Part shown: positions 9,358 through 17,413 of the stretch, one piece after another
Numbering within the stretch: the first letter of the stretch is position 1
Layout of the letters: each line of letters opens with the position of its first letter
Source: Candidatus Schekmanbacteria bacterium
GTDB lineage: Bacteria > Schekmanbacteria > GWA2-38-11 > J061
Assembly (NCBI GenBank): GCA_016219965.1
Contig: JACRJM010000003.1
Location: 194,299-258,298, forward strand
Direction of reading: 5' to 3'
DNA length: 64,000 nucleotides
Position numbers and translations under genes: made by a program
The notes under the pieces: generated by a model
Seen by the model: the letters and a program-made list of their open reading frames with translations, nothing else
Database searches by the model: none
Told to the model about the DNA's origin: nothing

Positions 9358-10569
9358 ATGACAACTACCTATTCTTATTCAAGACTCGGAACATACGAGA
9401 CATGTCCTCTCCAATATAAGTTTGCCTACATTGACAGGATAAAAAGCGACACCGAGGGGATAGAAGCTTTCATGGGTTCATGCTTCCATAAAGTAATGGA
9501 GCATCTTTACAAAGAGCTTCCCTTCAAAATTCTTCCCCTTGAAGACCTTCTTGTCAGCTATGACGAACTCTGGGAGAAAGGATGGCACCCGGATATTGTG
9601 GTGATAAGAAAAGACAGAACCACTGAAGACTACCGCGCCTGCGGTAGAGAGAGCATAGAAAAATATTACAGGCGCTACCATCCCTTCAACTCATCGAAAA
9701 CGCTCTTCGTGGAAAAGGAAGTGAAGCTTTCACTCGATAGCGAAGGAAAATATCTCATAAAAGGCTATGTTGATAGGATAGATGAGCAAGCAGACGGCTC
9801 ATACGAAATCCATGACTATAAAACAGGGGCGCTTCCTGACCGGAAAAGAATAGATGGAGACAAACAGCTCGCCATTTACCAGATAGGGCTTTCAGGGTTA
9901 TTTGATGATGTAAAGGATGTGAAACTCATCTGGCACTATGTGGCTTATGACAAGGAATTTATCTCGACAAGAACTTTGGAACAGCTTGAAGATGTAAAGG
10001 CTCAAACAATTGCGCTCATAGATGAGATAGAAGCTCAAACAGAATTTCTCCCGAGCGAAAGCTTCCTTTGTGAATGGTGCGGCTATCAGGAACTCTGTCC
10101 CAGGCGCAAACATCTTTTTAAAACAGAGAGCCTTCCAGTGAATGAATACCTTAACGATGACGGAGTGAAGCTTGTAAACAGATTCATGGAGCTTAAGGGA
10201 AAGGTCAGTGAACATAAGGCAGAGATTGGCAAATTGGAAGAAGAGCTTGAGAAGGTAAAAGAGGCGGCGGTTGTCTTCGGGAAAAAAGAAGGTGCTGAAA
10301 CAATTGCTGGAAGCGGCTTCAAGCTAAAGATAAGCAAAAAGACCGATGTTTCCTTCCCTGAAAAGAAAGACCCTCAACGCCTTGAGATTGAAAAAATCAT
10401 CAGGGATTCAGGCAAATGGAATGAAGTAGAGGGGCTTGATATTCCCGCTCTTAAAAAAATCTACCTCGAAAAGAAATGGGACGCTTCGCTGATTGAGAAG
10501 CTAACGCCCTTTGCAGAACTAAAGACCACAACGCAGGTCACATCTTCAAAGTTAAAGGAGAAGGAATAG
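9358..10569 (+). CDS. Fe-S PD-(D/E)XK nuclease, RecB/Cas4-like
   Basis: A 403-residue protein starting SYSRLGTYETCPLQYKFAY, the PDDEXK_1 opening with the first cluster cysteine. Nuclease residues follow: E in VEKEVKL, GYVDRID, HDYKTG (D-x-K) and QLAIYQ. It ends the domain with CEWCGYQELCP, giving the four cysteines of the Fe-S fold seen in AddB and Cas4. A coiled-coil tail (about 265-310) and a C-terminal region unlike Cas4 follow. No cas genes are nearby. The ribosome site AAGGAGG is strong. It probably acts on DNA ends in recombination, a mobile element or defence. Cluster and activity are inferred from motif conservation. Confidence 0.85.
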   Translation: MTTTYSYSRLGTYETCPLQYKFAYIDRIKSDTEGIEAFMGSCFHKVMEHLYKELPFKILPLEDLLVSYDELWEKGWHPDIVVIRKDRTTEDYRACGRESIEKYYRRYHPFNSSKTLFVEKEVKLSLDSEGKYLIKGYVDRIDEQADGSYEIHDYKTGALPDRKRIDGDKQLAIYQIGLSGLFDDVKDVKLIWHYVAYDKEFISTRTLEQLEDVKAQTIALIDEIEAQTEFLPSESFLCEWCGYQELCPRRKHLFKTESLPVNEYLNDDGVKLVNRFMELKGKVSEHKAEIGKLEEELEKVKEAAVVFGKKEGAETIAGSGFKLKISKKTDVSFPEKKDPQRLEIEKIIRDSGKWNEVEGLDIPALKKIYLEKKWDASLIEKLTPFAELKTTTQVTSSKLKEKE

Positions 10570-10580
10570 GAGGTTTATAT

Positions 10581-11531
10581 ATGAATAAAAACCCATCAAA
10601 AACTGATACCTTTGACAAAATCACTCAAAGGATAATTGAACTCCTTGAAAGGGGATATATCCCGTGGAAACGACCGTGGAATATAAAGAACGGTCCTCCC
10701 GCTAATCTTTTTACCAGAAAACCTTACAAAGGAGTCAACGTTTTTCTCCTCTCCTGTACACGTTTTTCAAGCCCCTACTTTTTAACGGAAAATCAGGCGC
10801 AGAGGATGGGAGGGAACGTAAAGAAAGGAGCCGAGGAGTTTTTAATATTTTTCTGGAAATTTCCCGGGACAGCTGAAAAAAAGAAAAAAGATGGCAAGGG
10901 AAGCAGGGTTTATCTGAGCGGGCCTCTTCTTTTTGGATATTCCGTTTACAACGTGGAAGAGTGCGAAGGTATCCCTGTCCCCGGAATTGAAACTAAGGAA
11001 TTCGATCCAATCAAAGAGGCTGAAGATATCGTTTCCAAATTTCCGGACCTGCCAGAAATAGAGACTGGCGGCGATCGTGCCTCCTACTCGTCAATCGATG
11101 ATCTGATCAGGATGCCGGCAAAGGAAAGTTTCTTCTCCCCTGAAGAATATTACGGCACGCTTTTTCATGAAATAGTCCACTCCACAGGACATATCCGCAG
11201 GCTTAACCGTCCCGGATTTAAAGAGCATCCTGCTTTTGTATCGGAAGAATACAGCAAGGAAGAGCTTATAGCCGAGCTTGGAAGCGCCTTTCTTTGCGGC
11301 AACGCAGGCATAGAGCAGAAGACTATCAGGAATAGCGCCGCTTATATCAAAGGGTGGATAAATTCCCTCAATAACGACAAGAGACTGCTATTTTTTGCGT
11401 CAGCATCTGCCCAGCGCGCAGTCAACTATATAACCGGCGAGGCGCAAAAGCCAAAGACGGTCAACAAGAATATTAAAACTAAAGCAAGGTTAGCACAAAA
11501 TTTAACAGAGAAAAGATATGCTTACAGATGA
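10581..11531 (+). CDS. ArdC-like antirestriction protein with zincin domain
   Basis: A 316-residue protein with an N-terminal ArdC/DUF1738 single-stranded-DNA-binding domain (ITQRIIELLERGYIPWKRPW, AQRMGGNVKKGAEE) and a C-terminal metallopeptidase-like domain with the motif FHEIVHSTGH near residue 200 (HExxH). Related ArdC proteins from plasmids protect incoming DNA from restriction. The gene follows the nuclease by 11 bases behind an AGGAGG site and overlaps the next start by 14 bases, so the set is one operon. An antirestriction gene 1 kb upstream of a restriction locus suggests a past mobile-element origin. Confidence 0.88.
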   Translation: MNKNPSKTDTFDKITQRIIELLERGYIPWKRPWNIKNGPPANLFTRKPYKGVNVFLLSCTRFSSPYFLTENQAQRMGGNVKKGAEEFLIFFWKFPGTAEKKKKDGKGSRVYLSGPLLFGYSVYNVEECEGIPVPGIETKEFDPIKEAEDIVSKFPDLPEIETGGDRASYSSIDDLIRMPAKESFFSPEEYYGTLFHEIVHSTGHIRRLNRPGFKEHPAFVSEEYSKEELIAELGSAFLCGNAGIEQKTIRNSAAYIKGWINSLNNDKRLLFFASASAQRAVNYITGEAQKPKTVNKNIKTKARLAQNLTEKRYAYR

Positions 11532-11982
11532 AACAGATTCCAATAATTTTAACGATGCATTAACAGTAAATTATATAGACAAGTATCCGGCGCTCGGAAT
11601 GCCCGGCTGGATTTACCTTTACTGGCAGCCCAGGGGAAAGGGAGACCCCATCACCAGCGCGCACTATCAGAATATGACTGCTGAAAGCCACTTTGAAAAA
11701 GCAGGTGAGCTGAAGAAGCTTGCAAGAATGGAAAAGAAGAATGCCGACATCTTCAAAAGGCTCAAGGATAAAAAACGACGGGAGAGAAGTCTTAAAAAAT
11801 CCGCCGCCTACGAGGAAGCGGCAAGGCACCACGAGCTCAAGGCGAATGGGACAATCGAAGAAGAATTTTATGTAGATGAAGAGGAAGCCCTAATAGATAA
11901 CCTCAAGGGGATCCTGAAGATTTCAGAGGAAAGCACGGACCTCATTTCAGATCTGATTGAAGAGATAAAGAAGATGGGCTGA
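11518..11982 (+). CDS. hypothetical protein, charged helical, in the ArdC operon
   Basis: A 154-residue protein that I do not recognise. The N-terminal 50 residues carry aromatic residues and prolines (YPALGMPGWIYLYWQPRGKG); residues 60-125 are strongly charged and predicted helical, with a Lys/Arg-rich basic core (KRLKDKKRRERSLKK) that may bind nucleic acid; the C-terminus is acidic. The start overlaps the ArdC-like gene by 14 bases, so it is co-translated and likely belongs to the same accessory module. Confidence 0.65.
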   Translation: MLTDETDSNNFNDALTVNYIDKYPALGMPGWIYLYWQPRGKGDPITSAHYQNMTAESHFEKAGELKKLARMEKKNADIFKRLKDKKRRERSLKKSAAYEEAARHHELKANGTIEEEFYVDEEEALIDNLKGILKISEESTDLISDLIEEIKKMG

Positions 11983-11989
11983 AAATTCT

Positions 11990-12193
11990 ATGAATAAAAA
12001 AATAACTGTAAGCCTTACATCTAAACAGGTTAAAGAGCTGACTAAGATTATGGAAAAAGACTTGGATGAATGCGGCAGGAAAATCTCCATGGAGTATCTA
12101 ATCAGGAAAGCGGTAGATGATTACATTATCATGCAGAAAAAACTAAACAGAATGGCGAAGCTTTCAGCAGCAGATAGAGCAGCGGAAATGTGA
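11990..12193 (+). CDS. small hypothetical protein, ribbon-helix-helix-like
   Basis: A 67-residue protein with a short beta-like start (KKITVSLTSKQVKEL) and two helices (ISMEYLIRKAVDDYII), a layout like ribbon-helix-helix (CopG/Arc-type) DNA-binding antitoxins. It begins 7 bases after the preceding gene and continues the operon. It could be an operon autoregulator or the antitoxin of the interrupted gene that follows; both are guesses. Confidence 0.55.
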   Translation: MNKKITVSLTSKQVKELTKIMEKDLDECGRKISMEYLIRKAVDDYIIMQKKLNRMAKLSAADRAAEM

Positions 12194-12426
12194 AAGGAGC
12201 ATATTTCGCTGACATTCCCCCTGATGACCAATAGAAAAAGGCTATGGCATTTGATGATGATGAGCAGGCTGAAAGGCTTGAAGAAACATTCACTAATCTT
12301 GGCAACGTGCAAAGATGCACAGCAAAAGGGCTGATGCTTTCAGACGGGCGGCGGTGCATCATCGCCTTGCAGCACGCAATAAGTCAGGAAAGGCCGCGCA
12401 AAAAGATTAAGCACGAATATCATTAG
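12190..12426 (+). pseudogene. small gene interrupted by an in-frame amber codon
   Basis: A GTG overlapping the previous stop (ATGTGA) opens a frame reading KGAYFADIPPDDQ, then TAG at 12232-12234, then continues in the same frame (KKAMAFDDDEQAERLEETF and on) to 12426. The downstream part could start separately at ATG 12244 (60 codons), though its ribosome site is poor. The uninterrupted frame on both sides suggests one 78-residue protein broken by a nonsense change, or two tiny proteins. No family was recognised. The overlap with the upstream stop is typical of a toxin-antitoxin-like or operon arrangement. Confidence 0.4.
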
Positions 12427-12451
12427 GAACACAAATAAAAAAAGAGAGTTT

Positions 12452-12526
12452 ATGCAGGGATACATTGATAGCATAGAAAGTTTGATGGTTACATTCGAAA
12501 AGGTTAAAAAGAGAATAGCAATCTGA
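12452..12526 (+). CDS. possible 24-residue peptide
   Basis: ATG to TGA frame encoding MQGYIDSIESLMVTFEKVKK and four more residues, behind AAAGAGAG. It lies at the end of the accessory operon. Length and context give little support; it is recorded because nothing else occupies the stretch. Confidence 0.2.
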   Translation: MQGYIDSIESLMVTFEKVKKRIAI

Positions 12527-12662
12527 AATCCATTTCTGATAATATAATACTTAGTTTGAATTAATTAACTTTTCTCAGAAATCATAGAAAACAAACAGTA
12601 GTAGAATAATATATTATGCGTCATAGACGTAAGGGATGTTCAACGATTAAAAGGAGTACCGA
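12527..12662 (+). promoter_or_regulatory. leader of the restriction-modification operon with inverted repeats
   Basis: AT-rich non-coding stretch ahead of the restriction-modification genes. It contains an inverted repeat ATTTCTGA / TCAGAAAT (12532-12539 and 12575-12582), a perfect 12-base palindrome ATAATATATTAT (12606-12617) and a CGTC-ATA-GACG mini-hairpin just after it, then an AAGGAG ribosome site. These could be operator sites, but no controller gene is adjacent, so their use is inferred. Confidence 0.35.
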
Positions 12663-14534
12663 ATGACATATCTCGAACAATCCATAGAGAAAGGCTACGC
12701 CACTATCGCCGGTGAAGGGACAAAACAACGAATCACCTATGTTGCTGTTAATCATTCCGAGCGTTTCTCTGACCCAGAGGAGCAAGTCCGCGCCGAATAC
12801 TGGGCTGAGCTTATCTTCCGATACGGCTACGAACCCGCCCGCATCGGCGTTGAAATCACTGTCCCAGATCGCACACCTAAGGACGCTGCAGATCTTGTCG
12901 TCTTCATCGATGATGCCCGCACTCGCCCCTTTGCGGTTATCGAGTGCAAGCGTGATGGTGTCACCGACGCTGAATTCGCACAAGCAGTTGAACAGGCCTG
13001 TGGTAACGGAACATGGGCTAAATTCCGCGCCCCATATGTCGGCGTTGTCGCTGGCCAGACCCGCCGATTCCTGGACTTTTCAGAAAAATATGGCGTGCTC
13101 GAACGCGAGGCCAACATCATCGCCGACCTGCCCCGCCAGTATGGCAAACCCGAGGAATGGCGCTTCCGCAAAGGCACGAAGGACGATATTCAATCCGTTA
13201 ACAAGGAAACTCTGATTGCCACAATCAAGAAATGCCATCAAACCCTATGGGGCGGTGGACGCCTTTCGCCTCCAATGGCATTCGGCGAACTCTGTAAGCT
13301 CCTCTTCGTAAAAATTCAAGACGAAAAGACCCCGCGCAAGAACGGGCAACCCTACGAATTTCAGATCAAGACGCACGAGCCAAGTCGTAAACTTGCAGAA
13401 CGTATCAAGCTAATCTATGAGCAAGCCAAGGTGAAAGACCCGCAAGTATTCACCGACACCATCCGCATCGACGATGCCACACTTCGCACCCTAGTATCAC
13501 ATATGGAAGGTGTCAGCTTCAGTAAGACTGACCTCGACACCAAGGGTGTCGCATTTGAGCAGTTCATGGACGGTTTTTTTAAGGGCGACTTCGGTCAGTA
13601 TTTCACGCCTCGTGAAATAATCGCCTTTGCCGTTGAGGTAATGCTCGACGAGCGCGACCATCGAGGGCGCAAACTCCCACAAAACGAAAAATTTATTCTT
13701 GATCCTGCCTGTGGCTCCGGCGGCTTCCTGCTCCATGCACTGGACCATCTTCGCAGAGAGGCCGATGAATACTATTCAGATCAGAAGGGTGATCCACAGC
13801 GCGGAATTGACGAAGGAAAAGATCACTACAAACACTGGCACGACTTTGCTGAAAAACGGCTCTACGGAATTGAGATCAACGACGAAATCGCTAGAGTCGC
13901 GAAGATGAACATGATCTTGCACGATGACGGACACAGCAACGTCATCGGTGTTGATGCCCTGGATCGGTTCGGCGGCATCCTCCAGCGCACAGGAAACAAA
14001 GGATTCACAGAAGGTGTCTTTGACCTGATCCTGACCAATCCCCCCTTCGGCGCACAAATCAACCTCACCGAGCGCCCCTACTTGCCAGATTTTGATCTCG
14101 GCAACCAGGAAGACTCCAAAGGGAAGAGGAGGCCTCGCAAGAATCAAAAAACAGAAATCCTCTTCATTGAGCGCGTGTGGCAATTCCTTAAACCAGGCAT
14201 AGGCCGCGCAGCCATCGTACTACCTGACGGCATTTTGACCAACTCTTCGTTGCAATACGTTCGTGACTTTCTCATTGAACGCTTCCAAGTTCTCGCGGTT
14301 GTTAGCCTTCCGCAGACAGCCTTCGCCCACTTTGGAGCTGGTGTCAAAGCCAGTCTTGTGTTCCTGCGCCGCCGCGCTGAAGGAGAGAAACCTAGGGATG
14401 ATGAAGCCATCTTCATGGCTGCGCCCGAAAAAATCGGCTACGATGCTACTGGACGAAAGTGCGAGAACCAACTGCCAGAGGTGGCGCAACAATACCAAGC
14501 GTTCTGCAAGAATCCAGAACCTTTTTTCGTCTAA
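12663..14534 (+). CDS. BcgI-like restriction nuclease-methyltransferase fusion (RM subunit)
   Basis: A 623-residue protein. The N-terminal domain has a PD-(D/E)XK core (D77, then E94-C-K96 in AVIECKRDG), like the HsdR N-terminal nuclease fold. The rest is an HsdM-like N6-adenine methylase, with a helical HsdM N-domain, motif I DPACGSGGF near 345 and motif IV NPPFG near 458. There is no helicase domain. One chain with nuclease plus methylase beside a separate specificity gene matches type IIB enzymes such as BcgI (A subunit of similar size) rather than classical type I. The gene is richer in G+C than its neighbours, suggesting transfer. An AAGGAG site precedes the ATG. Confidence 0.85.
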   Translation: MTYLEQSIEKGYATIAGEGTKQRITYVAVNHSERFSDPEEQVRAEYWAELIFRYGYEPARIGVEITVPDRTPKDAADLVVFIDDARTRPFAVIECKRDGVTDAEFAQAVEQACGNGTWAKFRAPYVGVVAGQTRRFLDFSEKYGVLEREANIIADLPRQYGKPEEWRFRKGTKDDIQSVNKETLIATIKKCHQTLWGGGRLSPPMAFGELCKLLFVKIQDEKTPRKNGQPYEFQIKTHEPSRKLAERIKLIYEQAKVKDPQVFTDTIRIDDATLRTLVSHMEGVSFSKTDLDTKGVAFEQFMDGFFKGDFGQYFTPREIIAFAVEVMLDERDHRGRKLPQNEKFILDPACGSGGFLLHALDHLRREADEYYSDQKGDPQRGIDEGKDHYKHWHDFAEKRLYGIEINDEIARVAKMNMILHDDGHSNVIGVDALDRFGGILQRTGNKGFTEGVFDLILTNPPFGAQINLTERPYLPDFDLGNQEDSKGKRRPRKNQKTEILFIERVWQFLKPGIGRAAIVLPDGILTNSSLQYVRDFLIERFQVLAVVSLPQTAFAHFGAGVKASLVFLRRRAEGEKPRDDEAIFMAAPEKIGYDATGRKCENQLPEVAQQYQAFCKNPEPFFV

Positions 14535-15148
14535 GCCCTGCTGAGTCAGGCAAAGCCCTGTGCTTTGCCGTCAAGCGGGGCGAAATAGCAAGACTGGATG
14601 TAAACTTCTTTCAACATCGACCAAGCATACGTTCTTTCTGCTTCCCATGTTTGAGCATGAAAGACGCTTGCGATAAGGTATTTCAAGGTGTTGGACGTGC
14701 TCTTATCGAAGAATCCGATACTATTCTTTTAAAGGTTAAGAACATTAAAGGATTTGACGGTATCGATTTTGAAGATATTGAGTTTCATGAAAATCCGATT
14801 GCAGCAAAACTTCTGCAAAAGGGAGACATCGTAACTGCCTTTATTGGCGAAGCAATGAAACTCCATTCCTTCTCATTGTTCGTGGGGGCAGAATATAAAT
14901 GTACAGTTGACAATAACTGTGGTGTTTTTCGTCCAAATGTAGACCGGGTGATCCCACATTTTCTATATTATGCCCTTCAAACAATATGGGTTCGCGAGCA
15001 GTTTGTTCAGCTTATCGGTGGTGGCGGAGTTCCTTTTCTTGGGTCAGCAAATGCAGAAAAGTTATGGACGGTAATTCCTGAAGATAAGCGTGTTCAGCGG
15101 GATATGGTGATGGAGATGGAGCGGGCACGGAAGATGCCGGCAGCGTAA
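14459..15148 (+). pseudogene. specificity subunit, N-terminal half (frameshifted)
   Basis: Encodes the first target-recognition domain of a type I/IIB specificity protein: CFAVKRGEIARLDVNFF, then LLQKGDIVTAFIGE, NCGVFRPN and PHFLYYALQ, ending in the conserved helix (RVQRDMVMEMERAR). The frame then hits TAA after KMPAA. Deleting one C at 15137-15138 would continue the helix as RQRKLTKAYALLAELD in the frame of the second half, so one gene appears split by a +1 frameshift. The real start is unclear: the frame runs back into the methylase gene without a good ATG, and recognisable homology begins near 14560. Confidence 0.8.
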
Positions 15149-15227
15149 ACTGACAAAGGCCTATGCACTTCTCGCAGAGCTCGACTCCTTCCTTCTTGAC
15201 AAACTTGGCCTCAGCCAAACGAAAACC

Positions 15228-15944
15228 TTGTTTCCTCGATACTACTCTGCAAGACTCAAAGAATCATGGGCTCGTTGCGATCCAGATTACCACTCTCCAA
15301 AATTCAAAGAACTACGCCTAGGCATTGAGAACTCACACTATCCGGTTTATGACCTTGGAATCCTTGCTCCGAATCCCAGAACTGGATTCGCCGCAGGTCG
15401 AGAAGTTCAATCTTTCAACGAAGATGAAGGCATCCCACATGTTCGCCCATTGAACATTACGCAGCATGGAGAAATCACATTTGAAGGCACAAAACTTGTT
15501 CCGCACAACACAGTGCGCTCGAATGACAAACTCCAACCAGGCGAAGTTTTGCTTAATAACACTAACTCTACGGAATGGGTCGGCAAAACAACCGTCTTCG
15601 AGGGGCAGCGAGAATGCTGTTGCTCGAATCACATAACGCGCTTGACACCAGATCTTTCGCTAGTTCTACCGTGGTTTTTAGCAGCGCTTCTCAACGCCAT
15701 GCGTTCAACAGGTTTTCTGGGCCTATTGGCAACAAACTTTGTTAATCAAGCCGGAATCAACACGGAAACTCTGTGTTCGCTTCGTCTCCCGATTCCCTTG
15801 CTACCTCAACAGAAAGAAATAGTTGCCGAGTTGACACGCCGTCGTCTGGAAGCCAGACGTTTGCGTGAGGCGTCGGAGCAAGAATGGGAAGAGGCCAAGG
15901 CACGGTTCGAGGCACGGTTGCTGGGATGTGAAGGAGCGCAATGA
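15228..15944 (+). pseudogene. specificity subunit, C-terminal half (frameshifted)
   Basis: The same protein continues in the +1 frame from about 15139 (KLTKAYALLAELD, then FLLDKLGLSQTK). It carries the second target-recognition domain (RLKESWARCDPDYHSPKF, FNEDEGIPHVRPLNIT, GEVLLNNTNS, ATNFVNQAGINTETL) and the final conserved helix (PLLPQQKEIVAELTRRR). The span listed starts at the first plausible start codon, TTG; on its own it would lack the first recognition domain. Whether the split is a sequencing error, phase variation or true loss decides whether the system is active. It overlaps the next gene by 4 bases. Confidence 0.8.
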
Positions 15945-16618
15945 ATCTGTCACTTACTTATCTGGTGGATGAAATCTGCGCCGGAGTGGAAATCTACTAT
16001 ACAGGGCGCACTGGTGGCCAATACATGAAAACCTCCTTCATTCTCTGCGATGATTATTCGGAATTGGTTTCTAAACTATTCCTACTAACGGATAACCAGA
16101 ATTGGACGGACAAAAAGCCCAATGGCAATTTCAAGAATTACCACGATGTCTTGCAAAACGTTAAAGCCGTTGTTGCTACAAAAATGGTGGTCCATTTGCA
16201 AAAGGTAAATGATCTACAAGATGCGATGAAGAACAGACGCAACCGGCGCAATGACTTCTTCCATTCAGCGAGTTTGCTTGATCTGAATGTTACTTCGCGC
16301 AACTGTGTGGAGGCATTCTGTGACGTTCTTCAATATGGGGAAATTCTTTTCGGTACGGATTGGCGAATGGCTTTAGAAGCATGCCGTAACCTTGCAACCC
16401 TCGAAGTCATGCTTCAACTGGAAAAACTTGCTTTCTCAGATCCGTCTGTAACTCCCAAGGTAAACAAAATCCTTCAAGACTGGCCCCGCAACATTCAGAA
16501 CAACAAGAAGAAGGGATCTCATATAGCGGAATATCCCGAAGACCTACATTTTCGACTGTGCATAACCTTCGGGGGAAAACCTTTGAGGGACAAACTTAAA
16601 GCGCTGATTACACCTTAG
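15941..16618 (+). CDS. uncharacterised protein with HEPN-like RX4H motif in the RM operon
   Basis: A 225-residue, mostly helical protein, not a known restriction subunit. Residues 98-108 contain KNRRNRRNDFFH; R103-NDFF-H108 matches the RX4-6H ribonuclease motif of HEPN toxins, with asparagine after the arginine as is common there. The start overlaps the specificity gene by 4 bases (ATGA), so it is co-translated. HEPN proteins are frequent partners of restriction systems and act as RNases or tRNases that abort infection. The assignment rests on this motif and context only, and the flanking helices do not let me name a subfamily. Confidence 0.55.
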   Translation: MNLSLTYLVDEICAGVEIYYTGRTGGQYMKTSFILCDDYSELVSKLFLLTDNQNWTDKKPNGNFKNYHDVLQNVKAVVATKMVVHLQKVNDLQDAMKNRRNRRNDFFHSASLLDLNVTSRNCVEAFCDVLQYGEILFGTDWRMALEACRNLATLEVMLQLEKLAFSDPSVTPKVNKILQDWPRNIQNNKKKGSHIAEYPEDLHFRLCITFGGKPLRDKLKALITP

Positions 16619-16628
16619 TGAAAAGAAC

Positions 16629-16745
16629 ATGAACGAAAGGACTTTTAACAATCACGTTTCATCCCTGCTAACGTACAAGCTAAATAGAAAAAAAAATGAA
16701 TCAACACAGGCGACTTTGAAAGCAGCTAAAAAATACTTCTCCTAA
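16629..16745 (+). CDS. possible 38-residue basic peptide
   Basis: ATG to TAA frame encoding a short basic peptide (MNERTFNNHVSSLL and on). It begins 10 bases after the HEPN-like gene and overlaps the end of the opposite-strand HicB-like gene by 4 bases. It may be the tail of the RM operon or a remnant. No ribosome site is clear. Confidence 0.2.
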   Translation: MNERTFNNHVSSLLTYKLNRKKNESTQATLKAAKKYFS

Positions 16746-16918
16746 ACTTCAAGGCAAAGCTGAATTGCTTCTTTAGTTCTTTTCATAAGTGTATCAAGGG
16801 ACTTTGCCTGAGTGTGACATCCCTTAAGCACTGGAACTTCTGCAATAAAGTATGCCCCCTCATCCTGCTCAATTATTACAATGAACTCTCTTTTCATTTG
16901 AAAGCCACTTTTTCTCAT
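16742..16918 (-). CDS. orphan mini-HicB-like protein, copy 1
   Basis: A 58-residue protein (or 51 from the internal ATG at 16897) containing FIVIIEQDEGAYFIAEVPVLKGC and the helix KSLDTLMKRTKEAIQLCLEV, the HicB partial RNase H fold without a DNA-binding tail. No HicA gene is beside it, unlike the complete pair at 2803-3265. An almost identical copy lies at 19999-20157 in the same orientation; by my count they differ at about 15 of 150 bases. It could be a solitary antitoxin or anti-addiction gene, or a remnant of a HicAB pair. Confidence 0.75.
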   Translation of the reverse strand: MRKSGFQMKREFIVIIEQDEGAYFIAEVPVLKGCHTQAKSLDTLMKRTKEAIQLCLEV

Positions 16919-16986
16919 GCAGCTTTACGTCTATCCCGGTTGTTCTATCTCGTATATCAGAGAAATTAAGATTGTGAAAAACCCAA

Positions 16987-17025
16987 TTGACAAATCGTGC
17001 CTGGTGTTGTAATTTTTATACAACA
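16987..17025 (+). promoter_or_regulatory. promoter with overlapping palindromic operator
   Basis: TTGACA at 16987-16992 and TAATTT at 17010-17015 form a sigma70-type promoter with a 17-base spacer. A perfect palindrome TGTTGTA-N7-TACAACA (17005-17025) covers the -10 element, a classic place for repression. It lies just ahead of the XRE gene, so autorepression by that protein is the likely meaning. The binding itself is inferred. Confidence 0.65.
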
Positions 17026-17038
17026 TGAGGGAGGAATT

Positions 17039-17410
17039 ATGAAGGCAATCAGCTTTGGAGAGTTTTTTAAGGAGCAACGGATAAAGAAAAGAATTACATT
17101 GAGGCAGTTTTGCATAGAAAACGGTCTCGATGCAGGCAATATCAGCAAACTTGAAAGAAATCTTTTACCACCGCCTCACTCAAAGGACAAGTTGACTCAG
17201 TATGCGTTAGCACTCGGGATAAAAAAGGGGAGCAGTCAATGGTATGAATTTTTTGATTTGGCTGCAGCGCATAGAGGAAAAATCCCTGATGAAATTATGA
17301 AAGATGAAGAATTAGTTGGAAAACTTCCGGTACTGTTCAGGACATTAAGAGGCGAAAAAGTATCTGATGAAAAACTGAATGAACTAATCGAGAGAATCCG
17401 GAAGAGTTGA
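17039..17410 (+). CDS. XRE-family transcriptional regulator
   Basis: A 123-residue protein with an N-terminal helix-turn-helix (FFKEQRIKKRITLRQFCIENGLDAGNISKLERN, about 7-40), then a helical C-terminal region. An upstream GTG at 16997 is in frame, but ATG 17039 follows a GGGAGG site and lies outside the operator palindrome, so it is preferred. It forms a two-gene unit with the ImmA-like gene 3 bases downstream. Such pairs act as a repressor and the protease that removes it, or as an Xre/COG2856 toxin-antitoxin. Confidence 0.85.
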   Translation: MKAISFGEFFKEQRIKKRITLRQFCIENGLDAGNISKLERNLLPPPHSKDKLTQYALALGIKKGSSQWYEFFDLAAAHRGKIPDEIMKDEELVGKLPVLFRTLRGEKVSDEKLNELIERIRKS

Positions 17411-17413
17411 GAG

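Noticed and set aside
12712-13215. 167-codon alternative plus frame in the restriction gene
   Set aside because: Shares the region with a clear PD-(D/E)XK and methylase frame; the alternative has no recognised motif.
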